IMG/VR virus record: IMGVR_UViG_3300010368_000012 | Location: 1-63,866 of that record | Direction: 5' to 3' (one strand) | Source: a virus | Length of the DNA: 63,866 bases | Shown: positions 49,779 through 57,943 of the stretch, one piece after another | How the letters are laid out: every line of letters begins with the position of its first letter | Numbering within the stretch: the first letter of the stretch is position 1 | Notes under the pieces: generated by a model | What the model saw: the letters and a program-made list of their open reading frames with translations, nothing else | Database searches by the model: none | Told to the model about the DNA's origin: nothing | Translations under genes and position numbers: made by a program

Positions 49779-50190
49779 GGTGTGCCCAACCATAAGCCTG
49801 ATGGTATCCTTTATGAACCTCGATAATCAATTCCTTGATACGATTGATCATCTCGGTTCTTGAAATACTATACTTTAGAATATGCTCATATGCAACCTTG
49901 TAATATACCCCATCATGAACCATGTGTATTATAGTTTTGTTACCTTCGGAATCAATTGTACCATTGCCACCATTCATACATTCATACAATAGCGCGGCAT
50001 TACCAGAATCATTACCAGAGAATGGGGTTATCCATACGCCGGGGAAAGATTCATAATACGATCCTTTGTGGGTATGTTGCTCTCTCAATGTCACCATCAT
50101 TTCACGCAAACATTTTTTCAATAATCTACGTGCATCTGTATAAACCAAACGTACATCATCTATATGTTGATCCATCATTGCATCAAACAT
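49771..50190 (-). CDS. Array protein, 139 aa
   Basis: Leader MFDAMMDQHIDD; 8-base overlap upstream (ATGTTTGA). Contains DGVYYKVAYEHIL, the Gly-x-Tyr strand typical of the array, and a C-terminal helix with IIEVHKGYHQ. Confidence 0.75.
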   Translation of the reverse strand: MFDAMMDQHIDDVRLVYTDARRLLKKCLREMMVTLREQHTHKGSYYESFPGVWITPFSGNDSGNAALLYECMNGGNGTIDSEGNKTIIHMVHDGVYYKVAYEHILKYSISRTEMINRIKELIIEVHKGYHQAYGWAHHD

Positions 50191-50611
50191 CACAGTGATT
50201 CTTTTTATGGTATTCAATGATGTGCTTACATATCATCCGGGTATGTTCGCGTGCCGGTTCAGGAATGGTATAAGGATGATCATATCGAACATGATAGCAT
50301 ATACCATCAATCATCAAATAGATTGCAAGCTCTTTTGCGAAAACCTGAATAGACCCTGTGTGTCCTTCAATGTCTCGTCTGTTACTGAATACATTATACA
50401 ATGATCTTACATAATCACCATGTTGTACTGATGGTTTTATTTGCACTATTGGTAAAGTGCTCATTATCCGATCACCGACCGCGCGCCAGCTATAAGTGGC
50501 ATCAGCGTCCGATGATGACAGTCTTGTGATTAACAATTGTAATTGAGCAGAACTATCCAGATATTTTTGTTCTACCATTTTAAGATGGTGATCAAGCATT
50601 AAGGAAATCAT
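50183..50611 (-). CDS. Array protein, 142 aa
   Basis: Leader MISLMLDHHLK; start at 50611 has AAGGAGATGTATT upstream. Contains DGICYHVRYDHPY and a C-terminal helix ending EYHKKNHCDV. It overlaps the upstream gene by 20 bases. Confidence 0.75.
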   Translation of the reverse strand: MISLMLDHHLKMVEQKYLDSSAQLQLLITRLSSSDADATYSWRAVGDRIMSTLPIVQIKPSVQHGDYVRSLYNVFSNRRDIEGHTGSIQVFAKELAIYLMIDGICYHVRYDHPYTIPEPAREHTRMICKHIIEYHKKNHCDV

Positions 50612-51077
50612 AATACATCTCCTTTTGAATAAGATCAATCCGAGTTGCAATAATTGTAGCCAAATTGCATAACATAACATCCAATGGCATTACTCCTAAG
50701 TTCAATTCAATAACCACATGATATCTCAGACCCTCCAATTCAAAGACGAAATTTAATCTACAACGATTATTCAAAATTCCAATACTACCATCAAACCCAT
50801 CTAATGAATAACGCCGTTCCCCTTGAGTTCGCATAAACAGGTGATAATACGGAGGCGGCCAGAAGGGTTCATCTCTGAGCGCATGAATAGTGACGTGTTG
50901 ACTTATAATATTACTACTAACATGTTGGAAAATATCAGGTGGATATACAACAGCTGTTTCAGTCGGAGTCCACCAACCATCAACGAGTAATGGTAAGGCT
51001 TGATAAATCTTCTTTGTGATGTCTCTGTAACGTTCACGCAATACCTCAGAATGTTCGTCAATGAGTTGATTAATCAT
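50592..51077 (-). CDS. Array protein, 161 aa
   Basis: Leader MINQLIDEHSE (also I-D-E, a possible protease site); 8-base overlap upstream. Contains LEGLRYHVVIELN and a C-terminal helix. Among the longest members. Confidence 0.75.
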   Translation of the reverse strand: MINQLIDEHSEVLRERYRDITKKIYQALPLLVDGWWTPTETAVVYPPDIFQHVSSNIISQHVTIHALRDEPFWPPPYYHLFMRTQGERRYSLDGFDGSIGILNNRCRLNFVFELEGLRYHVVIELNLGVMPLDVMLCNLATIIATRIDLIQKEMYYDFLNA

Positions 51078-51525
51078 AGTAAGAAAACTCTCGCACCATC
51101 TGATCAACTCGTTTAGTGATATCCATACCCAAATCGTACCAGCTTTCACCTAAATCCAAATTGTGATTAAGATCGATATTAATACGCAGACCATCTACGT
51201 TCATTCGTATTATTAGGTTCTTTGCGTCTGTTAATGCAATAATCCCTTGGAAATCGTGAAGGTTCTTCACAATTGATTCTGGGTCATGATAATAACATAA
51301 TGGGTGCGGTTCATTCCTAAGTGCCGTCACATAGGTAGTATGACATATTCTATATCTCTGAGGGGTGATATCTAACCAACCGCGAAATGAAGGGATATAA
51401 ATGATGGGGTCACCGCCCCACCATTTATCTATTACTCTTGGTACATCCCGTTTGATAATACCACGCAATTGATCATAACGGTTATTCAGTTTGGTAATAT
51501 GTGATTCAATCAATTGATCAATCAT
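51070..51525 (-). CDS. Array protein, 151 aa
   Basis: Leader MIDQLIESHIT; 4-base overlap with the zinc gene upstream. The Gly-x-x-Ile hairpin is NVDGLRINIDLNH and it ends in a helix with VREFSYYD. Related to the neighbour at 50592 by length and layout. Confidence 0.75.
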   Translation of the reverse strand: MIDQLIESHITKLNNRYDQLRGIIKRDVPRVIDKWWGGDPIIYIPSFRGWLDITPQRYRICHTTYVTALRNEPHPLCYYHDPESIVKNLHDFQGIIALTDAKNLIIRMNVDGLRINIDLNHNLDLGESWYDLGMDITKRVDQMVREFSYYD

Positions 51526-51794
51526 GAGAACGAGCGTTCGCTTCGCCGTGTTAGAATCGCTTTATCAATAATCGTTTTAATCTCTTCCAGAGCGTCGATT
51601 GGATTATTGTTAGGATAGGTGGCTAAAACGTCACCAAGCTTCTGGTTGGCCTTCAGTAAGCTTTGTAGAGATGTTTCTTCAGGATAGTAGATAGCTTCTG
51701 CGATCTGACTAAAATGTGGGGATTCTTTCAACGGACATGCGTTCTCGCAAGCTGTCCAATCCGGTTGGGCTTGTTTGCACTTGGGGCACTTCAT
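51522..51794 (-). CDS. Small zinc-binding protein inside the array, 90 aa
   Basis: MKCPKCKQ and TACENACPL provide four or five Cys near the N-terminus (ATG at 51794, with ATGGAGTCTGTG upstream). No array leader, so it is a foreign gene inserted in the array or a rearranged member. The helical rest ends in RRSERSFS. It overlaps the next upstream gene by 86 bases. Confidence 0.65.
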   Translation of the reverse strand: MKCPKCKQAQPDWTACENACPLKESPHFSQIAEAIYYPEETSLQSLLKANQKLGDVLATYPNNNPIDALEEIKTIIDKAILTRRSERSFS

Positions 51795-52167
51795 CACAGA
51801 CTCCATCAGGGTTTGCGGATTGATCGAGAATACCTTTTTCAATCATACACAGTTTATCAAACCGATCAATAAAATAGTCACGATTTTCAGGTGACATGCA
51901 ATCAGGCGTTCTGATTGAAAAGGTTAAACCACGATGGATCACATAGATTTGAAGATACCGTTTCGCTACATCAGTGAAATGATAAATTGAACGATCATCG
52001 TGTTTAATCGTAATAGTGGCGGCTCTCATATTAGCACGATTGAATTCACCATTGAACACCTTGACGTGCTTAGAATGCAAACCAATAGCTTCTTCAAGGC
52101 GACCCGTTGAATGCATCAATGCTTCGCCTCTAGCTGCCTTGTGTCCTGCAATCATTTCTTTAATCAT
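51709..52167 (-). CDS. Array protein, 152 aa
   Basis: Leader MIKEMIAGHKA. Middle strands include DRSIYHFTDVAKRY, and C-terminal segments extend beyond the usual family end into the coding region of the zinc gene (86-base overlap), so the C-terminus may be a late extension after loss of the original stop. The start is overlapped by a pseudogene end (ATGA). Confidence 0.65.
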   Translation of the reverse strand: MIKEMIAGHKAARGEALMHSTGRLEEAIGLHSKHVKVFNGEFNRANMRAATITIKHDDRSIYHFTDVAKRYLQIYVIHRGLTFSIRTPDCMSPENRDYFIDRFDKLCMIEKGILDQSANPDGVCDEVPQVQTSPTGLDSLRERMSVERIPTF

Positions 52168-52354
52168 GTCATCACAACCGCTTTATATTTTTTCAAATAT
52201 TCTTTAGCATACTCAGTGTAATCAATCAACCATTCAGTAAAATCATCGATATCACCTTTAGTATCATATTTGAACCTGATACCTTTATGACGAAGCCAGA
52301 TAGAGGGGGATTGTCGCTCCCAATAATACCAAACTTGGCTATAGCATCATACAT
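52164..52354 (-). pseudogene. Collapsed array member (start codon plus C-terminal half)
   Basis: ATG at 52354 begins MYDAI, overlapping the upstream stop by the usual 8 bases, but its frame is lost within a few codons. In another frame the C-terminal part of a member is readable: WYYWERQSPSIW, then FKYDTKGDIDDFTEWLIDY to a stop overlapping the next ATG. The missing part suggests internal deletion plus frameshift. Confidence 0.7.
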
Positions 52355-52736
52355 GTTGTGTTCTCGATGTTTCAAATTCTTCTAACCAGTTAATGAACGC
52401 GGTTAAAATGTTTTCTTCAGATTCTATGAAGTCGAATTGATGTAATTTGATTGCACGTCCTTTATACATCGCCATATAATATGTAGGCATACGATTAGGT
52501 GATTTCTCACCGTATTCTTTCATAAAAGATTTACCACCAAACTCAACAGTGGTACTTACATAATCTGGCATAATCACCTTAGACAATATACGTCTGAGTG
52601 TGACATCATGAACGGGAACATGTTGTAGTAAAACCTCAACACCATCAATGGTTATAACCGAACCAAACTCTTCCACTTCGAGTCGAAATGTCTCAAAACA
52701 CTTTTTTAGATGATCATCAATAATGGTTTTCAACAT
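52347..52736 (-). CDS. Array protein, 129 aa
   Basis: Leader MLKTIIDDHLKK; 7-base overlap upstream. Contains YYMAMYKGRAIKLH in place of the hairpin and ends in a helix with WLEEFETSRTQHV. It precedes the collapsed member. Confidence 0.7.
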   Translation of the reverse strand: MLKTIIDDHLKKCFETFRLEVEEFGSVITIDGVEVLLQHVPVHDVTLRRILSKVIMPDYVSTTVEFGGKSFMKEYGEKSPNRMPTYYMAMYKGRAIKLHQFDFIESEENILTAFINWLEEFETSRTQHV

Positions 52737-53071
52737 GGTATGTTACCTGTATGTTCTAATATCCAATCAACCATAACATTATAGGCTTCTTCATTGGTTG
52801 CAATTGATAATGGAATGAGTAACCAATAACCAACACCCTTGTATGTGGCTTCATAATATTTGGGTGCCATACCAACAGCCTTGGAGAACTGTACGCCTCT
52901 TATTAGTGGCCCACGAAGGTTGGGATTCCAATTTAATGCCCATCGAGCCAATCGTGATCCACTGACCACGGTAGAATATGTTCCGAGTTCGAATCTCCGG
53001 GCGGCTCGAATATGTGCTACAACGGTCGCATTACATTCATCTTCGTGCTGTTTAATGATTGCGTCAAACAT
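52730..53071 (-). CDS. Array protein, 113 aa
   Basis: Leader MFDAIIKQHEDE. Contains YKGVGYWLLIPLS and a short C-terminal helix (VDWILEHTGNIPC). Similar in size and layout to the member at 53142, from which it is separated by a C-terminal scar. Confidence 0.75.
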   Translation of the reverse strand: MFDAIIKQHEDECNATVVAHIRAARRFELGTYSTVVSGSRLARWALNWNPNLRGPLIRGVQFSKAVGMAPKYYEATYKGVGYWLLIPLSIATNEEAYNVMVDWILEHTGNIPC

Positions 53072-53141
53072 GGTTTTTGATTATCCAGTCAACGAATGCA
53101 GGTATGGTGCTAGGTTCTGATCTAAATGATATTGAATCATC
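53064..53141 (-). pseudogene. C-terminal scar of a deleted array member
   Basis: Directly after the stop of the upstream member the same frame reads SFRSEPSTIPAFVDWIIKNHV and a stop that overlaps the next ATG by 8 bases (ATGTTTGA). The end FVDWIIKNHV matches the C-terminal helix of the neighbours (CIDWVKANDK, MVDWILEH). It is a leftover from a deleted duplicate. Confidence 0.65.
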
Positions 53142-53483
53142 TCATTTATCATTTGCTTTAACCCAGTCGATGCACCCATCAATCATGGTGTCTACAGTAG
53201 CAGCACGACCAGCTACATGAAACTCATATAATCGCCCTCTATACCATAACCGAAATCGTAGAATACCGGCATTGCCGTATTTGTCGTGTAATCGGGATAG
53301 GTAGCCACCTTGTTCAATTAGAACGCCGTTGTGTTCTGTGGGCCAATCCGGTTTAACTAAACAACGAAGACGATCAATATCAACATAACTATCATTGAAG
53401 GTTAACCCGGTATTATTGCGCCATGATTTGGTTACAAAATTATGACACATTTTGTCATGTTGTTTTATAATATCGCTAAACAT
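53142..53483 (-). CDS. Array protein, 113 aa
   Basis: Leader MFSDIIKQHDKMC; 8-base overlap upstream. It contains YRGRLYEFHV as hairpin and ends DWVKANDK. Closest to the member at 53064-53071 by size and end. Confidence 0.75.
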   Translation of the reverse strand: MFSDIIKQHDKMCHNFVTKSWRNNTGLTFNDSYVDIDRLRCLVKPDWPTEHNGVLIEQGGYLSRLHDKYGNAGILRFRLWYRGRLYEFHVAGRAATVDTMIDGCIDWVKANDK

Positions 53484-53913
53484 CGTTCCACATTTTTCTA
53501 TGCAGTTTCATTGCTCGCTGTGAAAACAATCCGGGTAAGCGGCGCTCGTTGTCTCTTTCTTCTGCTCTAAAATATCCAGTATATAACAAACCTTCTATAG
53601 TAAGACTGACATAAAATCTATATATCATTTTATTAGAAAATCCGCTAATCCGTTTCGTCACCGAGATAGATACAACACCATCACGTGTGTTGATCGTTTG
53701 GTAATCTGGAACTCTTTCACCAAATGAATCATATACATGTTTGATACTATCGTGTGGTAACCCCGGATCACGTTCGATTCGTATCTTCGTCGAACGCATT
53801 GAATTTCTTGCTTCAAACGTAGTTGATTCAAAGTGATCCTCCATCTTTGCGGCAATAGATCGCAACCGCGCGTTACTGTCGTCAATATGAGCATCAATCA
53901 TACTACGAATCAT
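53476..53913 (-). CDS. Array protein, 145 aa
   Basis: Leader MIRSMIDAHIDD; 11-base overlap upstream. Hairpin IEGLLYTGYFRAEERD and a C-terminal helix (QRAMKLHRKMWNDV). The middle is basic and polar. Confidence 0.75.
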   Translation of the reverse strand: MIRSMIDAHIDDSNARLRSIAAKMEDHFESTTFEARNSMRSTKIRIERDPGLPHDSIKHVYDSFGERVPDYQTINTRDGVVSISVTKRISGFSNKMIYRFYVSLTIEGLLYTGYFRAEERDNERRLPGLFSQRAMKLHRKMWNDV

Positions 53914-54310
53914 AACACCTACGTGCCTCTATCACTGCTTGCTCTAATGTATCTATCGGTTTTGTGTAGGGTGCTGGCGGCATTTGCTTGGCAAAGAGTC
54001 TACCACGCGTTATCATTTCCATATCATTGTGCTTGATACAAAACACAATGCACGACTTTCTATAACGATCTTCGGGGATGTAATTATAATATATCACAAA
54101 CTTCGGTAGTGTGCGGTTGTGATCAAAATCCCAAACAGCGGTTTGTGGTTTAACATCGCGATCACCATAGTTGATAAATTCGCTTTTTAAGCTTAAACCA
54201 TTCAGGTAAAACTCCTGACCCAAGCTGAAACTATCACGCAATGAGTTTCGATAAGCAGTGAAACGATTGGTTAAGATAACATCAAGCATGTCATAAAAAG
54301 CATCAAACAT
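53903..54310 (-). CDS. Array protein, FYDML subgroup, 135 aa
   Basis: Leader MFDAFYDMLDV; 8-base overlap upstream. Middle PKFVIYYNYIPEDRYRKS and end VIEARRCYDS. Very similar to the neighbour at 54303, so the pair came from a fairly recent duplication. Confidence 0.8.
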   Translation of the reverse strand: MFDAFYDMLDVILTNRFTAYRNSLRDSFSLGQEFYLNGLSLKSEFINYGDRDVKPQTAVWDFDHNRTLPKFVIYYNYIPEDRYRKSCIVFCIKHNDMEMITRGRLFAKQMPPAPYTKPIDTLEQAVIEARRCYDS

Positions 54311-54713
54311 CATAGCACCTACGAGCTTCAATTACCACTAATTCTAATACGGATAATCCCTTATTCATCATTGTAGCGTGTGGTGGAAATTGCATTATAT
54401 AAAGTTTACCGCGTGTTAACATATTCATATCATCATGTTTGATACAGAATTCAATATACGCCTTGTTATTAAGGTCTTCGGGAATGTAATCATAATAGAT
54501 CGTGAACTTTGGTACTCTGTAACTGTAATCATAGTACTCATAATAACCCGCAGCAGTTTGTGGTGGATCATTTGGATTGTCATTGAATTCACCCGATAGC
54601 CCACTCAGGTAAAAATCTAGATCAAATTCGACCCCATCATTAAAAGACCTTATATATGCGAGGCGGCGTTTGTCACGTTTTCCGTTGAGCATGTCATAGA
54701 AGGCATCAAACAT
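54303..54713 (-). CDS. Array protein, FYDML subgroup, 136 aa
   Basis: Leader MFDAFYDMLNG; 8-base overlap upstream. Middle PKFTIYYDYIPEDLNNKAY and end VIEARRCYDV. Paralogue of the genes at 53903 and 54706. Confidence 0.8.
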   Translation of the reverse strand: MFDAFYDMLNGKRDKRRLAYIRSFNDGVEFDLDFYLSGLSGEFNDNPNDPPQTAAGYYEYYDYSYRVPKFTIYYDYIPEDLNNKAYIEFCIKHDDMNMLTRGKLYIMQFPPHATMMNKGLSVLELVVIEARRCYDV

Positions 54714-55119
54714 CATAACATCTTCGGGCTTCAAGTGTGGCTAATTCTAAGATATCGATACCACGCGAAAAAGTCTGTTCACCATATTCGATCAACATCG
54801 TCATGGTTCCGGTTGTAGCCCGATTAGTATCTACCTCTTTGATGAAGAAATCAATGGCTTTGATATTATGCGTGGTGATGTGGTGTGTTTCGTAATAGAT
54901 AACCGCACCATCTATCTCTCGTTTATGAGGATAAAGCTTACCGTTTAAATATCGGCGCTCGGGGGCAAAACTTATGGACCTGCCTCCCCAGAATGTGTGA
55001 TTAAAATCACGCAAACTTGTTGAAAGGTTGCTCCGTATCTCTGCCTTGAACACATCTTGAAACAGTTTGATTCGTCTGTCTGTATCAAAGACTTTCATTT
55101 CATAGAAGGCATCAAACAT
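54706..55119 (-). CDS. Array protein, FYEMK subgroup, 137 aa
   Basis: Leader MFDAFYEMKVF; 8-base overlap upstream. VIYYETHHITTHN and end LEARRCYDV, related to the two downstream neighbours but more diverged in the middle. Confidence 0.78.
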   Translation of the reverse strand: MFDAFYEMKVFDTDRRIKLFQDVFKAEIRSNLSTSLRDFNHTFWGGRSISFAPERRYLNGKLYPHKREIDGAVIYYETHHITTHNIKAIDFFIKEVDTNRATTGTMTMLIEYGEQTFSRGIDILELATLEARRCYDV

Positions 55120-55528
55120 TATCGTAACACTTTCGTGCTTCGTTCATAGCCTCTGTCAGTACGTCAAGAAGGCGTGACTCCACTGAGATACCCATAACAC
55201 CATCAGCCATGGCGATGCGTCCTGTTGTCACCATAGCACTATCACACTGGGTAATGAAGAATGATAGCATATATGGATGACCTTCACGCCAATCCGCCAC
55301 ATTATAATAGATCACAGCGTCTTTGATCTTTCGCTGTTTTTTGTAATTTTGGCTTAATAGAAAACTGAAGCTTCCATCGGCGTCGATGAGTGCAATACGT
55401 TCCTTGTATTCGACAGAACTCACAGTGACACTATAATTGAATTTGATAACATCACGGAAACCGTAGATATAATTCCGGCGTCTAGTTTCTGTCTCTCTAA
55501 ATTTCATTTCATAGAAAGCATTAAACAT
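55112..55528 (-). CDS. Array protein, FYEMK subgroup, 138 aa
   Basis: Leader MFNAFYEMKFR; 8-base overlap upstream. VIYYNVADWREG and end NEARKCYDNV continue the subgroup. Fourth in a run of four related genes. Confidence 0.78.
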   Translation of the reverse strand: MFNAFYEMKFRETETRRRNYIYGFRDVIKFNYSVTVSSVEYKERIALIDADGSFSFLLSQNYKKQRKIKDAVIYYNVADWREGHPYMLSFFITQCDSAMVTTGRIAMADGVMGISVESRLLDVLTEAMNEARKCYDNV

Positions 55529-55865
55529 AATCATCAACCGATTTAATAATAGTATCGAGATACGGTATTATAAGTGTTTCTTCATCCTCGTGGCTATTTG
55601 AGAAAAATGACATACTGAATTGAAAATTATTATACCAGACTCTGATACGAATCAAAGTGTCCAACTTATTACTCGATATATAAAACAATCCCTTGTATTC
55701 ATCCGCCACATATGCATCCGATGCTGTGAATTCACATGAGGTCACCATTACGCCGGATACTTGGTTATTAACATCACAAAGCTTAACGCGAATGACATCT
55801 CTAACGTATACCATGGTTCTCTCGTGAACGATCCCGTGGTGATTATGTATCATATCATTGATCAT
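55521..55865 (-). CDS. Array protein, 114 aa
   Basis: Leader MINDMIHNHHG, overlapping the upstream stop by 11 bases. Hairpin VWYNNFQFSMSFF and C-terminal helix IIKSVDDYV. Lacks the longer variable middle. Confidence 0.72.
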   Translation of the reverse strand: MINDMIHNHHGIVHERTMVYVRDVIRVKLCDVNNQVSGVMVTSCEFTASDAYVADEYKGLFYISSNKLDTLIRIRVWYNNFQFSMSFFSNSHEDEETLIIPYLDTIIKSVDDYV

Positions 55866-56214
55866 AATATTCATCCATTGTCTGGATTATTATATCAAAG
55901 AGTTTAATCAAAACTGGATTCATGCCGCTTCGATTGAAGCAGGACTCGGTACGACAAACGAATGATGTACCCATGTATCCGATATAGATATAGGTTTCAT
56001 CTCGGTATTTGATTTTATACAATAGGTTTTTATGGCGCTCAACTGGGTATTCATATGGAATTAACCATGGCACCGCGAAGTATCTGAAATCGGTTATTCT
56101 GAGATTCAAATCACGGAAGTTCTGATAGAATATTTTTTCTAATTTAGAATGAAGAAAATTATCCAACCGCCCACGTGACAGGTCTTGGTGTTGTTTGATC
56201 ATGGCTTCAAGCAT
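55855..56214 (-). CDS. Array protein, 119 aa
   Basis: Leader MLEAMIKQHQD. First member downstream of the internal promoter 56241-56269. Middle RDETYIYIGYMG is the hairpin; C-terminal helix IIQTMDEYYDQ. Confidence 0.75.
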   Translation of the reverse strand: MLEAMIKQHQDLSRGRLDNFLHSKLEKIFYQNFRDLNLRITDFRYFAVPWLIPYEYPVERHKNLLYKIKYRDETYIYIGYMGTSFVCRTESCFNRSGMNPVLIKLFDIIIQTMDEYYDQ

Positions 56215-56240
56215 AATATTCATTCCACACGTGAGTGTGT

Positions 56241-56269
56241 ATGATATACTAATTATCGGAAGAAGTCAA
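56241..56269 (-). promoter_or_regulatory. Internal sigma70-like promoter of the array
   Basis: On the minus strand TTGACT (56264-56269), 17 bp, TATCAT (56241-56246). It lies inside a scar of a former member and would drive the 56.2-to-37.6 kb part of the operon independently of the upstream promoter. Confidence 0.7.
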
Positions 56270-56311
56270 TGGAAACAGAGCATCAATTATTTGTTTAATG
56301 TCATCAAGCAT
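56249..56311 (-). pseudogene. Scar of an array member (leader start, 20 codons)
   Basis: ATG overlaps the upstream stop (TGATG) and reads MLDDIKQIIDALFPL before a stop after 20 codons. It looks like the leader helix of a member with the rest deleted. The -35 box of the internal promoter lies within it. Confidence 0.55.
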
Positions 56312-56676
56312 CAGATTGTTCCTCCGTATGGATACAGTTCATCTATACCCTGTTTGATGATGCTAAGGGTTTCTGTAAATTCTGTTATGCTTTGAAAACC
56401 ACGTGTACTGCCTATCATCACTATGCCGCGATATGATAATTTAAAACCATCACAACCACCAGTTTTATATTCAGAAGTACGGTTATATTTGATACCAAAC
56501 ATGGTTTGATATTGTGGTGGCATACTAGAAACAAAATAGGCTTCATCTTCAGCCACGCATGTGATTATACGTATTCCATACTGATTATAATCACCAACAT
56601 GAAACAATTCAGTGATACGGTTATGAGCCGTATTGTCAGATAATACCGAATGCTTATGGATCATTGCTTCTAACAC
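56311..56676 (-). CDS. Array protein with GTG start, 121 aa
   Basis: Leader MLEAMIHKHSV, with GTG at 56676 one base after the upstream stop. Hairpin LSYRGIVMIGSTRG and C-terminal helix. Its end, DELYPYGGTI, lies before the scar at 56249. Confidence 0.72.
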   Translation of the reverse strand: MLEAMIHKHSVLSDNTAHNRITELFHVGDYNQYGIRIITCVAEDEAYFVSSMPPQYQTMFGIKYNRTSEYKTGGCDGFKLSYRGIVMIGSTRGFQSITEFTETLSIIKQGIDELYPYGGTI

Positions 56677-56677
56677 A

Positions 56678-57076
56678 TCAATCCACCGCTTCTATATACT
56701 TGTCGTAATAGATCAGAGATTGTTTAGCGAACCGGTGAAGAAACACGTGAAAGTCTATACCAATCGAATCATTGATAACAATGAACCGGCTCTCAAAAGA
56801 AATACCATTGATGTTCAGGAACATGATCATTCTAAAATTGGATGTGCCGGGTTCATCCTTAACCGTGTACTTGATCATTTTTCCTTTGATACGTATCATG
56901 TCCCATTCGAATGCTTTAACTGCCGCACTCTCGTTATTAGAAAGGCTCGAATATCCGACCGTTGTGTAACCACGAGTAATATCTTTATAATAAGGATCAC
57001 TCAATAGAAAAGCGCGGGTTTCGAGTTTAGCAGTATGGTGTTCGGTGATATATTCAATCGATTGATTTATGTTCAT
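56678..57076 (-). CDS. Array protein, 132 aa
   Basis: Leader MNINQSIEYITEHHT, four to five residues longer than usual. Hairpin LNINGISFESRFIV and a C-terminal helix with IYYDKYIEAVD. It overlaps the upstream gene by 23 bases. Confidence 0.72.
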   Translation of the reverse strand: MNINQSIEYITEHHTAKLETRAFLLSDPYYKDITRGYTTVGYSSLSNNESAAVKAFEWDMIRIKGKMIKYTVKDEPGTSNFRMIMFLNINGISFESRFIVINDSIGIDFHVFLHRFAKQSLIYYDKYIEAVD

Positions 57077-57500
57077 CTAATCGTTCCATACCCATTTTAT
57101 TGGTCAGTTTCATAATACCGGAAAACAACCGAGTATTCTTTCTAACAAATTCATATTCATTCGTACATGAACCACACTCTATTTCTACAAAGTATTCTAT
57201 ACCATGTAGTAAGATAATCATAGTGATAAAATTACTGGTGGTGTGACCGTCCATACGCCATCCACACAGTACTATATGTACGGTGAACAAACCATAAGGA
57301 GTTCGAAATGGTTTTACGGGGTTCGGATCAAATGATACCGCTGGTAGTTTTTGCATTGAGTAATAATAGACAGTTCTGATCTTTTTGGGGAAAGCCTTTC
57401 GTAAAGCCTTATCATATCGTTTATAATATTCGGAACGCAGATAGGTTACTCTCTGTGAATGAGAACGCACCATATTACGTATCAATTGATTTGTGCTCAT
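57054..57500 (-). CDS. Array protein, 148 aa
   Basis: Leader MSTNQLIRNMVRSHS. Hairpin LLHGIEYFVEIECG, C-terminal helix ending MERLDEHKSID. A scar with a related end (MDRLNEHKSID) lies immediately upstream, which shows that a duplicate of this gene was lost. Confidence 0.72.
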   Translation of the reverse strand: MSTNQLIRNMVRSHSQRVTYLRSEYYKRYDKALRKAFPKKIRTVYYYSMQKLPAVSFDPNPVKPFRTPYGLFTVHIVLCGWRMDGHTTSNFITMIILLHGIEYFVEIECGSCTNEYEFVRKNTRLFSGIMKLTNKMGMERLDEHKSID

Positions 57501-57531
57501 TTAATCTATCCATACTAAGAGCGTTAAACAT
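57475..57531 (-). pseudogene. Scar fusing a leader start to a C-terminal tail
   Basis: ATG at 57531 overlaps the upstream stop by the usual 8 bases (ATGTTTAA) and reads MFNALSMDRLNEHKSIDT then stop. The second part closely matches the end of the member at 57054 (MERLDEHKSID). An almost complete deletion has joined a start to the tail of a duplicate. Confidence 0.6.
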
Positions 57532-57943
57532 GTTCGTTCATTCGTTTTCGATTGAACTCAATTATATACTCTAATATACCATTAATCAACCGACCATTTC
57601 TACCATAGTATACGCGTGTTGGTATACGAGTATAATTCGGTATTGTAATCTCATACACCATCCCATCCTTAAAAAAGGATATTACAATATAAAACCAATC
57701 ACCAACCATGGGGTTGCGAGCATGTAAGGTAATCTCACCATATTGGGTTGGATATTTGAATGGCGTGTACTGTCTCGGAATAAGACCATCAGCCTTGAAG
57801 ACCTTGACCTGTTCCACATCAGTGTAGGTCAACTTCAACACACTTTCCAAAACATAGGCATATCTGAGACGCTTAGTTCCACAGGACTGCTTATGTTTTT
57901 GCACCATTCCCGTTAACAGTGGATGTTTTGTATCAAACAACAT
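57524..57943 (-). CDS. Array protein, 139 aa
   Basis: The leader is extended, MLFDTKHPLLTGMVQKHKQ, with 11-base overlap upstream. Hairpin FKDGMVYEITIPN and C-terminal helix IIEFNRKRMNEHV. Middle basic. Confidence 0.72.
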   Translation of the reverse strand: MLFDTKHPLLTGMVQKHKQSCGTKRLRYAYVLESVLKLTYTDVEQVKVFKADGLIPRQYTPFKYPTQYGEITLHARNPMVGDWFYIVISFFKDGMVYEITIPNYTRIPTRVYYGRNGRLINGILEYIIEFNRKRMNEHV

